Origin: an uncultured Paracoccaceae bacterium
GTDB lineage: Bacteria; Pseudomonadota; Alphaproteobacteria; Rhodobacterales; Rhodobacteraceae
Assembly: GCA_943787785.1 (NCBI GenBank)
Contig: CALSNT010000016.1
Span: forward strand, 62,001-126,000
Direction of reading: 5' to 3'
DNA length: 64,000 nucleotides
Below the pieces are notes generated by a model that worked only from the letters and a program-made list of their open reading frames with translations, did no database searches and had not been told where the DNA came from. Below, piece after piece: positions 24,965 through 32,466 of this stretch. Position numbers and translations under genes: made by a program. Within the stretch, counting starts at the first letter, position 1. Each line of letters starts with the position of its first letter.

Positions 24965-27319
24965 ATGCTCTTTGGCCTAGATGGCGTCGAGATCGGCCTG
25001 ATCATTGTGTTCCTCAGCCTGTTCGCAGGCATCCTGTCGGGGTTTCCGGTGGGCTTTGCCATTGGCGGCGCAGCGGTGATTTCCTTCGGGATCATTGCGG
25101 CGCTGGATAGCTCGGGCCTGTTGATCCATCAGGCGGTCAGCAAGTCGAGTGCCGAGTATCAGACGCTGGTGAATTCTGGTGTCAGCCCGCTCAATATCTC
25201 GAAATTCAGGTTCCCGGAGTTGCCGAGAGTCTCTGAAGCCGTGTTCAGCGGCGGTTGGGAACAGGCGCTGGATCGCAACATCAGCTTCATCGTCAACCGG
25301 ATGAACGAACGGGTGTTTGCCGGACAGAGCATCGAGACGCTGCTGGCGGTGCTGATGTTCGTGCTGATGGGGATCACGCTCGAACGCTCGCGCATTGCCG
25401 AGGATCTGCTGACCACGATGGCGCGGGTCTTTGGCCCGCTGCCGGGCGGTCTGGCGGTGGCCGTCGTCGTTGTGGGGACGTTCCTTGCCGCCTCGACCGG
25501 GATCGTTGGGGCGACGGTTGTGACGATGGGCTTGCTGAGCCTGCCGACGATGCTGCGCAACAATTACTCGCCGGAACTGGCGACGGGGGTGATCGCGGCA
25601 TCGGGCACCCTTGGGCAGATCATTCCGCCGTCGATCGTGATCGTCCTGCTGGGGACTCTGGCCGGGGATTTGTACTCCGCCGCGCAGGAAACCCGTGCGC
25701 AGGCGGCGGGGTGTTCGGATGCGCTGACGTTCCTGGGTGAAGCGGCGGTGGTTTCTGTCGGGACGCTGTTTCAGGCAGCGATCCTGCCGGGGATATTGCT
25801 GGCCTCGCTCTACGGGTTTTACGCCTTTGGCTTTGCCCTGTTGAACCCATCGAAAGCACCGCCGGTTGTCAGTGAAGGTGCCGCCGCCGAAGAAGCGCGG
25901 CGCGGCAATGCACTGACGTGGTTCCTTGGCGTGCCCGTCCTGCTAATCGCGGGCATGCTGGTTGCCGGGCAGGTCGGCGTCGTCGGATCACAGTCGGTGA
26001 CGATTGCCAGTTTCTCGGAAGCGGGGCAGACGGCCAGCCTGCGTACGCGTGTGTCTCCGGCGTGTGAGGCCAGTATGATCGAGCTGCACGGGCAGGAAAA
26101 ATGGGATGCGGCGGTCGCCGAGCAGGCCGCGATCAACGCTGCCGGGGGCGTCGCGCAATCCCGCGCGCTGAGCGAGGAAGAACTGGCCGAGGCGCTGGCC
26201 GCCAAGATCGCCGCCGCCGCACCCATCGGCACCGGTATCGCCATTGGGCTGCTGTTGTTCGGTCTGATCCTGGCCATTGCACGCGGTATCGCGCCGACTG
26301 CTGATCCACGCCCGCTGATCGCCGGGGCGATTGGTTTGATCCTTGTCGGTATGGTCGATGTGATCCTGATCTCTCCGACAACGACTGCTGGCACGGCGCT
26401 GGTCTTACTGGCCTTGCCGATCTTCATCGCAGGCTACGGCGTGCGTTTTGCCGCCCGCCGGTTGGGGCAGAATGAGTTGTTGCGGGTGGTCTTTCCGCCG
26501 CTGGTTCTGATCGTCGCGGTGCTGGGTTCGATCCTCGGTGGGATCACCAATCCGACGCCTGCCGCTGCCCTTGGGGCCGGGGGCGCAATCATGCTGGCGG
26601 CCTATCGCAAGCTGAATGACGAACAGCGCAGCGGCAAGCTGATCATCATGACCGCTTTCGCCGTGGTCATCATGATCCTAATTGGCACTAACTTTGATCT
26701 GCGTGTCGGGCGCGAGGTCGTGGCCGCCGAAGAGTGGATCGCCTTTTTCGCCGCGCAGATCGCCTATTACGCCGCCATCGGCGGGTTGCTGTACAGCTGC
26801 TTCGTTTTGTTCCGAACCGCCGTCCTTACCCCGGTGGTGCGAGAAACGGCGAAAGTTACCTCGATGGTGTTTACCATCCTGATCGGTTCACAGCTGCTGA
26901 ACCTCGTGGTGATCTCGTTCGGCGGTGAGGAATACATTCAGGACTTCCTCAAGAGCTTCGATCGCGAGTGGGTCGTGTTCCTGATCGTGATGCTGGTGCT
27001 GTTCGTTCTGGGCTTCGTTCTGGATTTCCTCGAGATCATCTACATTGTGGTCCCCATCGTCGGGCCGGTGATCTATGGCGGGACGATGGACCCGAAGTGG
27101 GTTACAATCATGATCGCGGTGAACTTGCAGACGTCATTCCTGACGCCGCCATTCGGGTTTGCATTGTTCTATTTGCGCGGAGTGGCGCCGCCATCGGTGA
27201 CAACAGGTCACATCTATCGCGGGGTGCTACCCTTCGTGCTGATCCAGGTGGCGGGGCTGGCGTTATTGTGGGCGTTCCCCGCAGTCGTCACCATTGTTCC
27301 GAACCTGATCCCCAACTAA
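24965..27319 (+). CDS. dctM: TRAP transporter large permease (DctM/FcbT3 type), enlarged
   Basis: A 784-residue inner-membrane permease. The first part (about 1-300) and the last (about 560-784) resemble DctM, with PPSIVIVLLG near 220 and FLTPPFGFALFYLRG near 725. Ordinary DctM is about 430 residues. The additional length is two blocks: a soluble stretch at about 55-115, and a middle block at about 290-550 with a soluble piece (about 345-415) and several more hydrophobic segments. The gene follows dctQ after 12 bp. The reading frame is clean, so this is a genuine enlarged form. Confidence 0.82.
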   Translation: MLFGLDGVEIGLIIVFLSLFAGILSGFPVGFAIGGAAVISFGIIAALDSSGLLIHQAVSKSSAEYQTLVNSGVSPLNISKFRFPELPRVSEAVFSGGWEQALDRNISFIVNRMNERVFAGQSIETLLAVLMFVLMGITLERSRIAEDLLTTMARVFGPLPGGLAVAVVVVGTFLAASTGIVGATVVTMGLLSLPTMLRNNYSPELATGVIAASGTLGQIIPPSIVIVLLGTLAGDLYSAAQETRAQAAGCSDALTFLGEAAVVSVGTLFQAAILPGILLASLYGFYAFGFALLNPSKAPPVVSEGAAAEEARRGNALTWFLGVPVLLIAGMLVAGQVGVVGSQSVTIASFSEAGQTASLRTRVSPACEASMIELHGQEKWDAAVAEQAAINAAGGVAQSRALSEEELAEALAAKIAAAAPIGTGIAIGLLLFGLILAIARGIAPTADPRPLIAGAIGLILVGMVDVILISPTTTAGTALVLLALPIFIAGYGVRFAARRLGQNELLRVVFPPLVLIVAVLGSILGGITNPTPAAALGAGGAIMLAAYRKLNDEQRSGKLIIMTAFAVVIMILIGTNFDLRVGREVVAAEEWIAFFAAQIAYYAAIGGLLYSCFVLFRTAVLTPVVRETAKVTSMVFTILIGSQLLNLVVISFGGEEYIQDFLKSFDREWVVFLIVMLVLFVLGFVLDFLEIIYIVVPIVGPVIYGGTMDPKWVTIMIAVNLQTSFLTPPFGFALFYLRGVAPPSVTTGHIYRGVLPFVLIQVAGLALLWAFPAVVTIVPNLIPN

Positions 27320-27702
27320 GTTTGAAGGGCGAACGCTACCCGGGTTCAAACCTAACTGGTGCCGGTCGATGTTGTATCGCGCGTGCGACTTCCTTGTCAG
27401 AATTCAAGATTCGAAATATGATTTAATAACTTTTTAGACATAATTTTGAGGTGAACTGATATGAAAGCGAATGCTATTACTCTTGCAGCCTTCTCGATGA
27501 CGTTAGCAGGGTCGGCAACAGCGGAGTGCCTGAGATTGCAGGATGCGATTACGCTGGGTCCTTTCTTCGGAGGTAGTTATACACTGGACAGCAACACAAA
27601 TGTGCAACTCGTCCCGTCTACATTTTGGCAAGATACAACAACTCCTGCGCCGGGACCCTGGAATTCTGAGATGGTCAAGAATGACTGCCTGGGAGGCAGC
27701 GC

Positions 27703-29086
27703 GAGTTATGCCCGAAAGTTGGTGATGGCCTGAAGTAGGCGGCATATCATGGCGGTGTTGAAGCGCCGTCATTCTCAAAGAGAAAGGATATGCCACCATG
27801 GCCAAATCTACTGTTGTCCCGTTCGAACTGCCATCGGAAATTTCGCCTGATCCGTTGACCGCGGTGATCCAGGCCGGGGCGAAGGAGTTGCTGCGCACGG
27901 CGGTTCAAGCCGAGGTTTCCGCCTTTATCGCCGAACACGCACATCTTCTGGACGAGGACGGTCGCCAGCGTTTGGTGCGCCACGGATTTCTGCCCGAGCG
28001 AGAAATGATGACCGGGATCGGGACGGTACCAGTGCAGGTTCCGCGTGTTCGAGACCGCGGCGGCAACGCTGATGGGAGCAAGATCAAGTTCCGCTCTTCG
28101 CTGGTGCCGCCGTATCTGCGCAAGACGAAGTCGGTGGAGGAACTTCTGCCCTGGCTTTATCTGAAAGGCATCTCGACCGGCGACTTCAGCGAGGCGCTGT
28201 CCGCGCTTCTGGGGCCGGATGCCGAGGGGCTGTCGTCCTCAACTATCACGCGCCTGAAGGCCAACTGGTGGGAAGAATATGAGACCTGGCGCAAACGCGA
28301 CCTCACGGGCAAGCGCTATGTCTACATCTGGGCGGATGGGGTTTACTTCACGCCCCGGTTGGGCGGCGACCGTCAATGTATGCTGGTGATTATCGGTGCA
28401 GACGAATACGGCGAGAAGGACGTTCTCGCCATCATGGACGGGTTCCGCGAGAACGCCGATAGCTGGCGCGACCTGCTGAAAGGGCTGAAAAAGCGCGGAC
28501 TGACTGTTCCGCCCGAACTGGCCACCGGCGATGGTGCACTCGGCTTCTGGACCGCCCTGAGAGATGTCTATCCCGAGACCCGTGAGCAGCGGTGTTGGGT
28601 TCACAAGACGTCAAACGTGTTGGGCGCGATGCCCAAATCCCTGCACGAAAAAGCCAAGGCTGATCTGCAGGACATCTGGATGGCCGAGACGAAAAAGGAG
28701 GCAAACGCCGCCTTCGATCTCTTCGTGGACACCTACGGCGTGAAATACGAGAAGGCCGTGGCCAAACTGGTCAAGGATCGTGATGAGCTCCTGGCCTTCT
28801 ATGACTTCCCGGCCGAGCATTGGAAACACATCCGGACCACGAACCCGATCGAAAGCGTCTTCGCCACGGTCCGGAACCGCACCCGGAAGACCAAGGGCTG
28901 CCTCAACCGCAAGACCGCCCTCGCCATGGTCTTCAGGCTGATGATGTCAGCCAAGAAGAAGTGGCGGAAGATCTCCGGGCCAAACCGTCTGCCCGAGATC
29001 ATTCAGGGGGTTGAGTTCAAAGACGGCATCAAGCAACTTCAAACCGCCGCCTGATGACGGCCGTCACCAACTTTTGGGCATAGCTC
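27703..29086 (+). mobile_element. IS256-family insertion sequence, complete
   Basis: The element is 1384 bp. Its ends are 28-bp inverted repeats with 25 matches (27703-27730 and 29059-29086), starting GAG and containing TATGCCC and AAAGTTGGTGA. It is flanked by direct repeats GGCAGCGC at 27695-27702 and 29087-29094, the 8-bp target duplication usual for IS256. It carries one transposase gene that reads with no disruption, so the copy may be active. Confidence 0.95.
27798..29054 (+). CDS. IS256-family (Mutator) transposase
   Basis: A 418-residue transposase, full length. Asp180 (WADGVYF), Asp245 (TGDGALGFW) and Glu352 (TNPIESVFATVRNR) fit the DDE triad, and Cys266-x2-His269 (CWVHK) is the usual IS256 motif between the second Asp and the Glu. 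It stays whole within a complete element, and stops 32 bp before the right end. It catalyses copy-out or cut-and-paste movement of its own element. Confidence 0.95.
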   Translation: MAKSTVVPFELPSEISPDPLTAVIQAGAKELLRTAVQAEVSAFIAEHAHLLDEDGRQRLVRHGFLPEREMMTGIGTVPVQVPRVRDRGGNADGSKIKFRSSLVPPYLRKTKSVEELLPWLYLKGISTGDFSEALSALLGPDAEGLSSSTITRLKANWWEEYETWRKRDLTGKRYVYIWADGVYFTPRLGGDRQCMLVIIGADEYGEKDVLAIMDGFRENADSWRDLLKGLKKRGLTVPPELATGDGALGFWTALRDVYPETREQRCWVHKTSNVLGAMPKSLHEKAKADLQDIWMAETKKEANAAFDLFVDTYGVKYEKAVAKLVKDRDELLAFYDFPAEHWKHIRTTNPIESVFATVRNRTRKTKGCLNRKTALAMVFRLMMSAKKKWRKISGPNRLPEIIQGVEFKDGIKQLQTAA

Positions 29087-29403
29087 GGCAGCGCGGCACT
29101 GAGCCTCAATAATACCAACCTCCTTGTGAATATCTTGCAACGCGAAGCCTCAGCCCAGGCAATCTCATTGCACTATTGCGATTTGGGCGGTTTTGAAAAT
29201 GTTTCCGCAGCAATAAGCGCGCCTCCGCAGTATGTTGGTGAGATCACCCAGGTCCCAACGCCGTTGGTGTCCGCCTCTGGTGAACCTGTCGACGTGGACG
29301 TCTCGGAATCCGCAATACCGGGTGGAAAATCTGGTGAATTAGTCTTCAAAAACACGGAGGGTAATCTCAACGTCATGATTGCCGGTGGGCAGGAGTTTTT
29401 TGC

Positions 29404-29805
29404 TTATGCCATATGTGTCGAGTAGTTTAGACTTCCAAGCAGGTCCCATTTGTTGCCAAAGGGGTCGGACCAGACGACGACTTGGCCGTAGGGTTCATTG
29501 CGCGGGGCCTCGTGCAGGGTGGCTCCGGCGGTTTGCAAGGTTGCCAGCGTTGTAGTGAAGTCATCGGTGCGTAGGAAAAACCCAACGCGGCCTCCGGTCT
29601 GGTTGCCGATGGCGGCGCGCTGCTGGTCATTGACGGCGCGCGCCAGAAGAAGTTCGGTGGTGCCGCCGGGCGGGCGGACAGTGACCCAGCGTTTGCCATT
29701 GCCCTGATCTTCGTCCGAGGTGACCTCGAACCCCAGACCATCAGCGTAAAAAGCCAAGCCAGCGTCATAGTCGGGGACCAGCAGGGCCACGACAGCGATA
29801 TGCAT
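29404..29805 (-). CDS. VOC (glyoxalase/bleomycin resistance) family protein
   Basis: A 133-residue single VOC domain made of two beta-alpha-beta-beta-beta units. The ATG at 29805 overlaps the bpt stop (TGATG), so it is coupled to bpt; an upstream in-frame start at 29925 lies inside bpt and was rejected. Candidate metal ligands are His2 and Glu56 (TTELLL) and a C-terminal Asp in VVWSDPFGNKWDL. Substrate is unknown; the family includes lyases, dioxygenases and drug-binding proteins. Confidence 0.82.
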   Translation of the reverse strand: MHIAVVALLVPDYDAGLAFYADGLGFEVTSDEDQGNGKRWVTVRPPGGTTELLLARAVNDQQRAAIGNQTGGRVGFFLRTDDFTTTLATLQTAGATLHEAPRNEPYGQVVVWSDPFGNKWDLLGSLNYSTHMA

Positions 29806-30629
29806 CAGCGGGTGGGCAGCGTATCGGGCAGATTGATCCGCGCCACCTGTTCGGCAATCGGATCCGTGCTGAGCGGGTGGGTCTGTGCGGTGTGCTCGGC
29901 CGGGTCGCCGATGCTTTGCCAGCATCCGCCCTTGTAAACCTCAAGCGCATTGAACCGGGATTTGTAGTCCATTTTCGGCGATCCCGGTACCCAGTAGCCG
30001 AGGTAGACGTAAGGTAGTCCGGCCTCGCGCGCGATGGTGATGTGATCGAGGATGATCGCCGTGCCGAGGCTGTCAGACGCACGGTCAGGATCAAAGAAGG
30101 AATAGACCATGGAGAGACCGTCATCCAGGACGTCGGTCAGGCAAACGGCGGCCAAATCGCGCGTGCCGTTTTTCGAGCCGGAGTATTCGACCACGCGACT
30201 GCGGATCGGGGTTTCCTCGATCATTGCGGCGAATTCGAAGATGTCCATGTCGGCCATGCCACCGGCCGCATGGCGGCTATCCAGGTAGGCGCGGAAAAGG
30301 GCGTATTGCGCCTCGGTTGCCCAAGGCGACGTGGCCTCGCGGCGCAGGTCGGCGGTTCGGCGCAGGATGCGGCGCTGGGATTTGGAAAAGGTGAAGTCGG
30401 CCACGCGGATACGCGCCGACATGCAGGCGGTACATTCAGCGCAACTAGGACGATAGAGGACGTTTTGTGAGCGGCGAAACCCTTGTTTAGACAGCGCGTC
30501 GTTCAGTGTTTCAGCGGTGTCGCCTTGCAGTGCCGTGAACAGCTTGCGCTCCATCCGGCCGTCCAGATAGGGACAGGGTTGTGGAGCCGTCACATAAAAC
30601 TGGGGCGCAATGGGTAGCGTGTGTCTCAC
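29805..30629 (-). CDS. bpt: Bacterial aminoacyl-tRNA-protein transferase (leucyltransferase Bpt)
   Basis: Transfers leucine from leucyl-tRNA to proteins with N-terminal Asp or Glu, marking them for ClpAP through the N-end rule. The 274 residues match the family. The N-terminal zinc or cysteine cluster is seen as CPYLDG and [16 protein letters not shown] 30629 ([12 protein letters not shown]) was chosen because Bpt proteins begin with this MRHTLPIAP-like sequence; an in-frame start 16 codons earlier would run through the upstream hairpin. It is coupled to the VOC gene downstream. Confidence 0.9.
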   Translation of the reverse strand: MRHTLPIAPQFYVTAPQPCPYLDGRMERKLFTALQGDTAETLNDALSKQGFRRSQNVLYRPSCAECTACMSARIRVADFTFSKSQRRILRRTADLRREATSPWATEAQYALFRAYLDSRHAAGGMADMDIFEFAAMIEETPIRSRVVEYSGSKNGTRDLAAVCLTDVLDDGLSMVYSFFDPDRASDSLGTAIILDHITIAREAGLPYVYLGYWVPGSPKMDYKSRFNALEVYKGGCWQSIGDPAEHTAQTHPLSTDPIAEQVARINLPDTLPTR

Positions 30630-30641
30630 GCTTACAACGTT

Positions 30642-30674
30642 AACAAGGCCTTGCGCATCCGCCAAGGCCTTGTT
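30642..30674. promoter_or_regulatory. Strong hairpin between the RDD gene and bpt
   Basis: AACAAGGCCTTG and CAAGGCCTTGTT form a perfect 12-base stem with a 9-base loop, 13 bp before the bpt GTG. No T-run follows on the minus strand. It could slow ribosome access to bpt or end part of the RDD transcript. Confidence 0.5.
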
Positions 30675-30683
30675 CAAACGTCG

Positions 30684-31124
30684 TTAACGGTTCAGCGCAG
30701 TGGTGCCGAGGACCATATCGGTCAGGCTCTGATGACGCTCACTCATCAGGATCATCAAGATCGAGATCAGTTGCAGCGGGAACACCGCGACCGAGACGAA
30801 ATACCCCAGCGTGTGGAACAACGCGGTGCCGCTATCAAGCCCCGCACCGCGCGTATCGCGGAAGTGAATGGCCATAAGCTGCATGCCCGGTGTAGCCGAA
30901 CTGCGCGACAGGCTGATCCAGCGGTAGAAGAAGCTGAGTGTTGCATAGAGGAACGGAAGGAATAGCAGCCCCAGGAACAGCGTGAACGGCACGACAATGG
31001 CCGTCAGAATGCCGATCAGAACCACGTCCACAACCCAGGCAAGCAGGCGTTTGGTGGGGATGGTCTGATAGAACTCGGGCTGGTCGACCGGGTCGGGAAG
31101 GTGGGACGTCTGCGTCATGTACAT
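30684..31124 (-). CDS. RDD-family inner-membrane protein
   Basis: A 146-residue membrane protein with three or four hydrophobic segments (about 28-65 and 105-125) and the RDD-type N-terminal helix with Arg and Asp (KRLLAWVVDVVLIG). The family has no settled role; some members affect ion or osmotic tolerance. An in-frame ATG two codons later (31118) is equally possible. It lies between the DUF2852 gene and bpt on the same strand. Confidence 0.8.
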   Translation of the reverse strand: MYMTQTSHLPDPVDQPEFYQTIPTKRLLAWVVDVVLIGILTAIVVPFTLFLGLLFLPFLYATLSFFYRWISLSRSSATPGMQLMAIHFRDTRGAGLDSGTALFHTLGYFVSVAVFPLQLISILMILMSERHQSLTDMVLGTTALNR

Positions 31125-31187
31125 CTTAGTATCCGTTATTTTGGCCGGCCCGGAAAGTGCGGACCGACCAGGGGAGGAGTGGCGGGA

Positions 31188-31637
31188 TCAGATCGTGATC
31201 GGGCCTTCGCCACGGTCGTCTTCTTTGGTATCCCGATTGGCTTCAGCGCGATCGTCGGACGACGTGGTTTCGCGTGCACGGGCGGCGCGGTCGTTCATGA
31301 ACTCGTCGAATTCCGACTTGTCCTTGGCTTCGCGCAGGCGCTGCAGGAACTCTTCGAATGCTTTCTGCTCTTCTTCCAGCCGACGCAGGGTCTCGCCCTT
31401 GTAGCTGTCGAAGGCCTGATTACCCGAAGATTTGAACGCGGCGCGGGCCGAGTGTATCCGGCGGGGTCCACAGCCAATGCCGTTCTTTTTCTTGAAGAAC
31501 ACCAGGTATGCGAGCAAGGCGAGGCCAACCGGCCAGAATACAACAAAGCCGACGATCGTGGCACCGATCCAGGCAAATTTGCCACGCTCATCAAGCCAGG
31601 TTTCGGCAGAGGCGGGCCATGTGGCGACATTGGACAT
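31188..31637 (-). CDS. DUF2852 membrane protein
   Basis: A 149-residue protein with one hydrophobic hairpin near residues 22-48, then a charged coiled tail (residues 65-120) containing the family signature QAFDSYKGETLRRLEEE and EFDEFMNDR. DUF2852 proteins are common in alphaproteobacteria; their role is unknown. A CAGGAGA ribosome site precedes the ATG. The upstream gap holds palindromic elements. Confidence 0.85.
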   Translation of the reverse strand: MSNVATWPASAETWLDERGKFAWIGATIVGFVVFWPVGLALLAYLVFFKKKNGIGCGPRRIHSARAAFKSSGNQAFDSYKGETLRRLEEEQKAFEEFLQRLREAKDKSEFDEFMNDRAARARETTSSDDRAEANRDTKEDDRGEGPITI

Positions 31638-31660
31638 CTAGGTATCTCCTGTTGAGTGGG

Positions 31661-31671
31661 TTACGATGTAA
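31661..31671. promoter_or_regulatory. TTAC-N3-GTAA palindrome before the DUF2852 gene
   Basis: TTACGATGTAA is 24 bp before the DUF2852 start. A near-identical TTACGACGTAA lies at 31752-31762, at the end of ybaK, with AT-rich DNA between. The pair may bind a dimeric regulator. The regulator is unknown. Confidence 0.4.
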
Positions 31672-31751
31672 ATCTGTTTCACATCACCTAGATTGTGCGT
31701 CCTGCGCGTTTGGTCAAGAGATAATGTGAATGTTTTTTACATAAATTCAGA

Positions 31752-32222
31752 TTACGACGTAAAATCGGTTGGTTGTGCACCTGTGAGATGCAGTAATTTC
31801 GCCGGCGAAATGGCAAATACATGCCGAGGCGTACCTGCTGCTGCCCAGATTTCAATGAAATCACTGAGTCGCGGATCGAAATATGCCGGGGCAGGGGTGA
31901 GGTGGCCGAGGGGGGCGACGCCGCCGATCGCAAAGCCGGTTTTGGCGCGTATCTCGGCGGCATCGGCGCGGCGCAGCGGCTCGCCGGCGGCTTGGGTGGC
32001 TTTTGCCGGATCGACTTGATTACCGCCTGCTGTCAGGAACAAGTGGATGGTGCCGCTTTCCGTGCCTGCGAAGATAATCGACTTGACGATCTGGTCCAAT
32101 TCGCAGCCGACGGCTGCAGCCGCTTCGGCAGCTGTGCGGGTGCTGTCGGCCATCTCTCGGATGTCCGGCTCCAGCCCTGCGTCGAGCAGGGCGCGGGTGA
32201 CGCGTTTCAGGCTTTTGCTCAT
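31752..32222 (-). CDS. YbaK/EbsC-family aminoacyl-tRNA deacylase
   Basis: A 156-residue editing protein of the YbaK/ProX fold. Deacylates mischarged tRNA such as Cys-, Ala- or Ser-tRNA(Pro); which one cannot be told here. The catalytic Lys is expected in IVKSIIF near residue 47. The start ATG and length fit the family. The stop codon sits in the second TTAC-N3-GTAA palindrome. Confidence 0.82.
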   Translation of the reverse strand: MSKSLKRVTRALLDAGLEPDIREMADSTRTAAEAAAAVGCELDQIVKSIIFAGTESGTIHLFLTAGGNQVDPAKATQAAGEPLRRADAAEIRAKTGFAIGGVAPLGHLTPAPAYFDPRLSDFIEIWAAAGTPRHVFAISPAKLLHLTGAQPTDFTS

Positions 32223-32466
32223 GGGATCTCCGGATTGTCGGGGTATTTTGGCGCGGCTTTCATGAATAGCAAGGTGCGTAGTAATGCTTGCTTGAATGGT
32301 CTTGATGGGTCGTTAGGACGAAGCGGCCTTTCGCCTGGCTTGCGCACGACTTCTCCAATATCCGCCTCGGATGAGTGGCGACATATTACTCCATCCCGGG
32401 CTTAACTCTACATCGCCGGTTTCATCCGCTTGACCCGCAACCCGCACGCCCCCAATGCTGGCACCC
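32223..32466. other. 244-bp gap between ybaK and glnE
   Basis: The divergent gap between ybaK and glnE. I see no clear operator, terminator or gene. A small open plus-strand stretch at 32260-32405 has no ribosome site or family likeness and is probably chance. Confidence 0.4.

Larger units (their letters stand above)
27461..29425 (+). pseudogene. Secreted protein gene interrupted by an IS256-family element
   Basis: The 5' part (27461-27702) and 3' part (29095-29425) join in frame when the element and one 8-bp target copy are removed. The restored protein has 190 residues with a Sec signal peptide ending near residue 21 (ATA then EC) and four cysteines outside it, enough for two disulfide bonds. 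No family was recognised. With the element present, the 5' part runs into the IS and stops at 27733 after 90 residues. The intact flanks and lack of other lesions suggest a recent insertion. The 3' end overlaps the convergent VOC gene by 22 bp. Confidence 0.85.

Noticed and set aside
32260-32405. Open stretch in the ybaK-glnE gap
   Set aside because: No ribosome site, no family likeness and composition close to chance.
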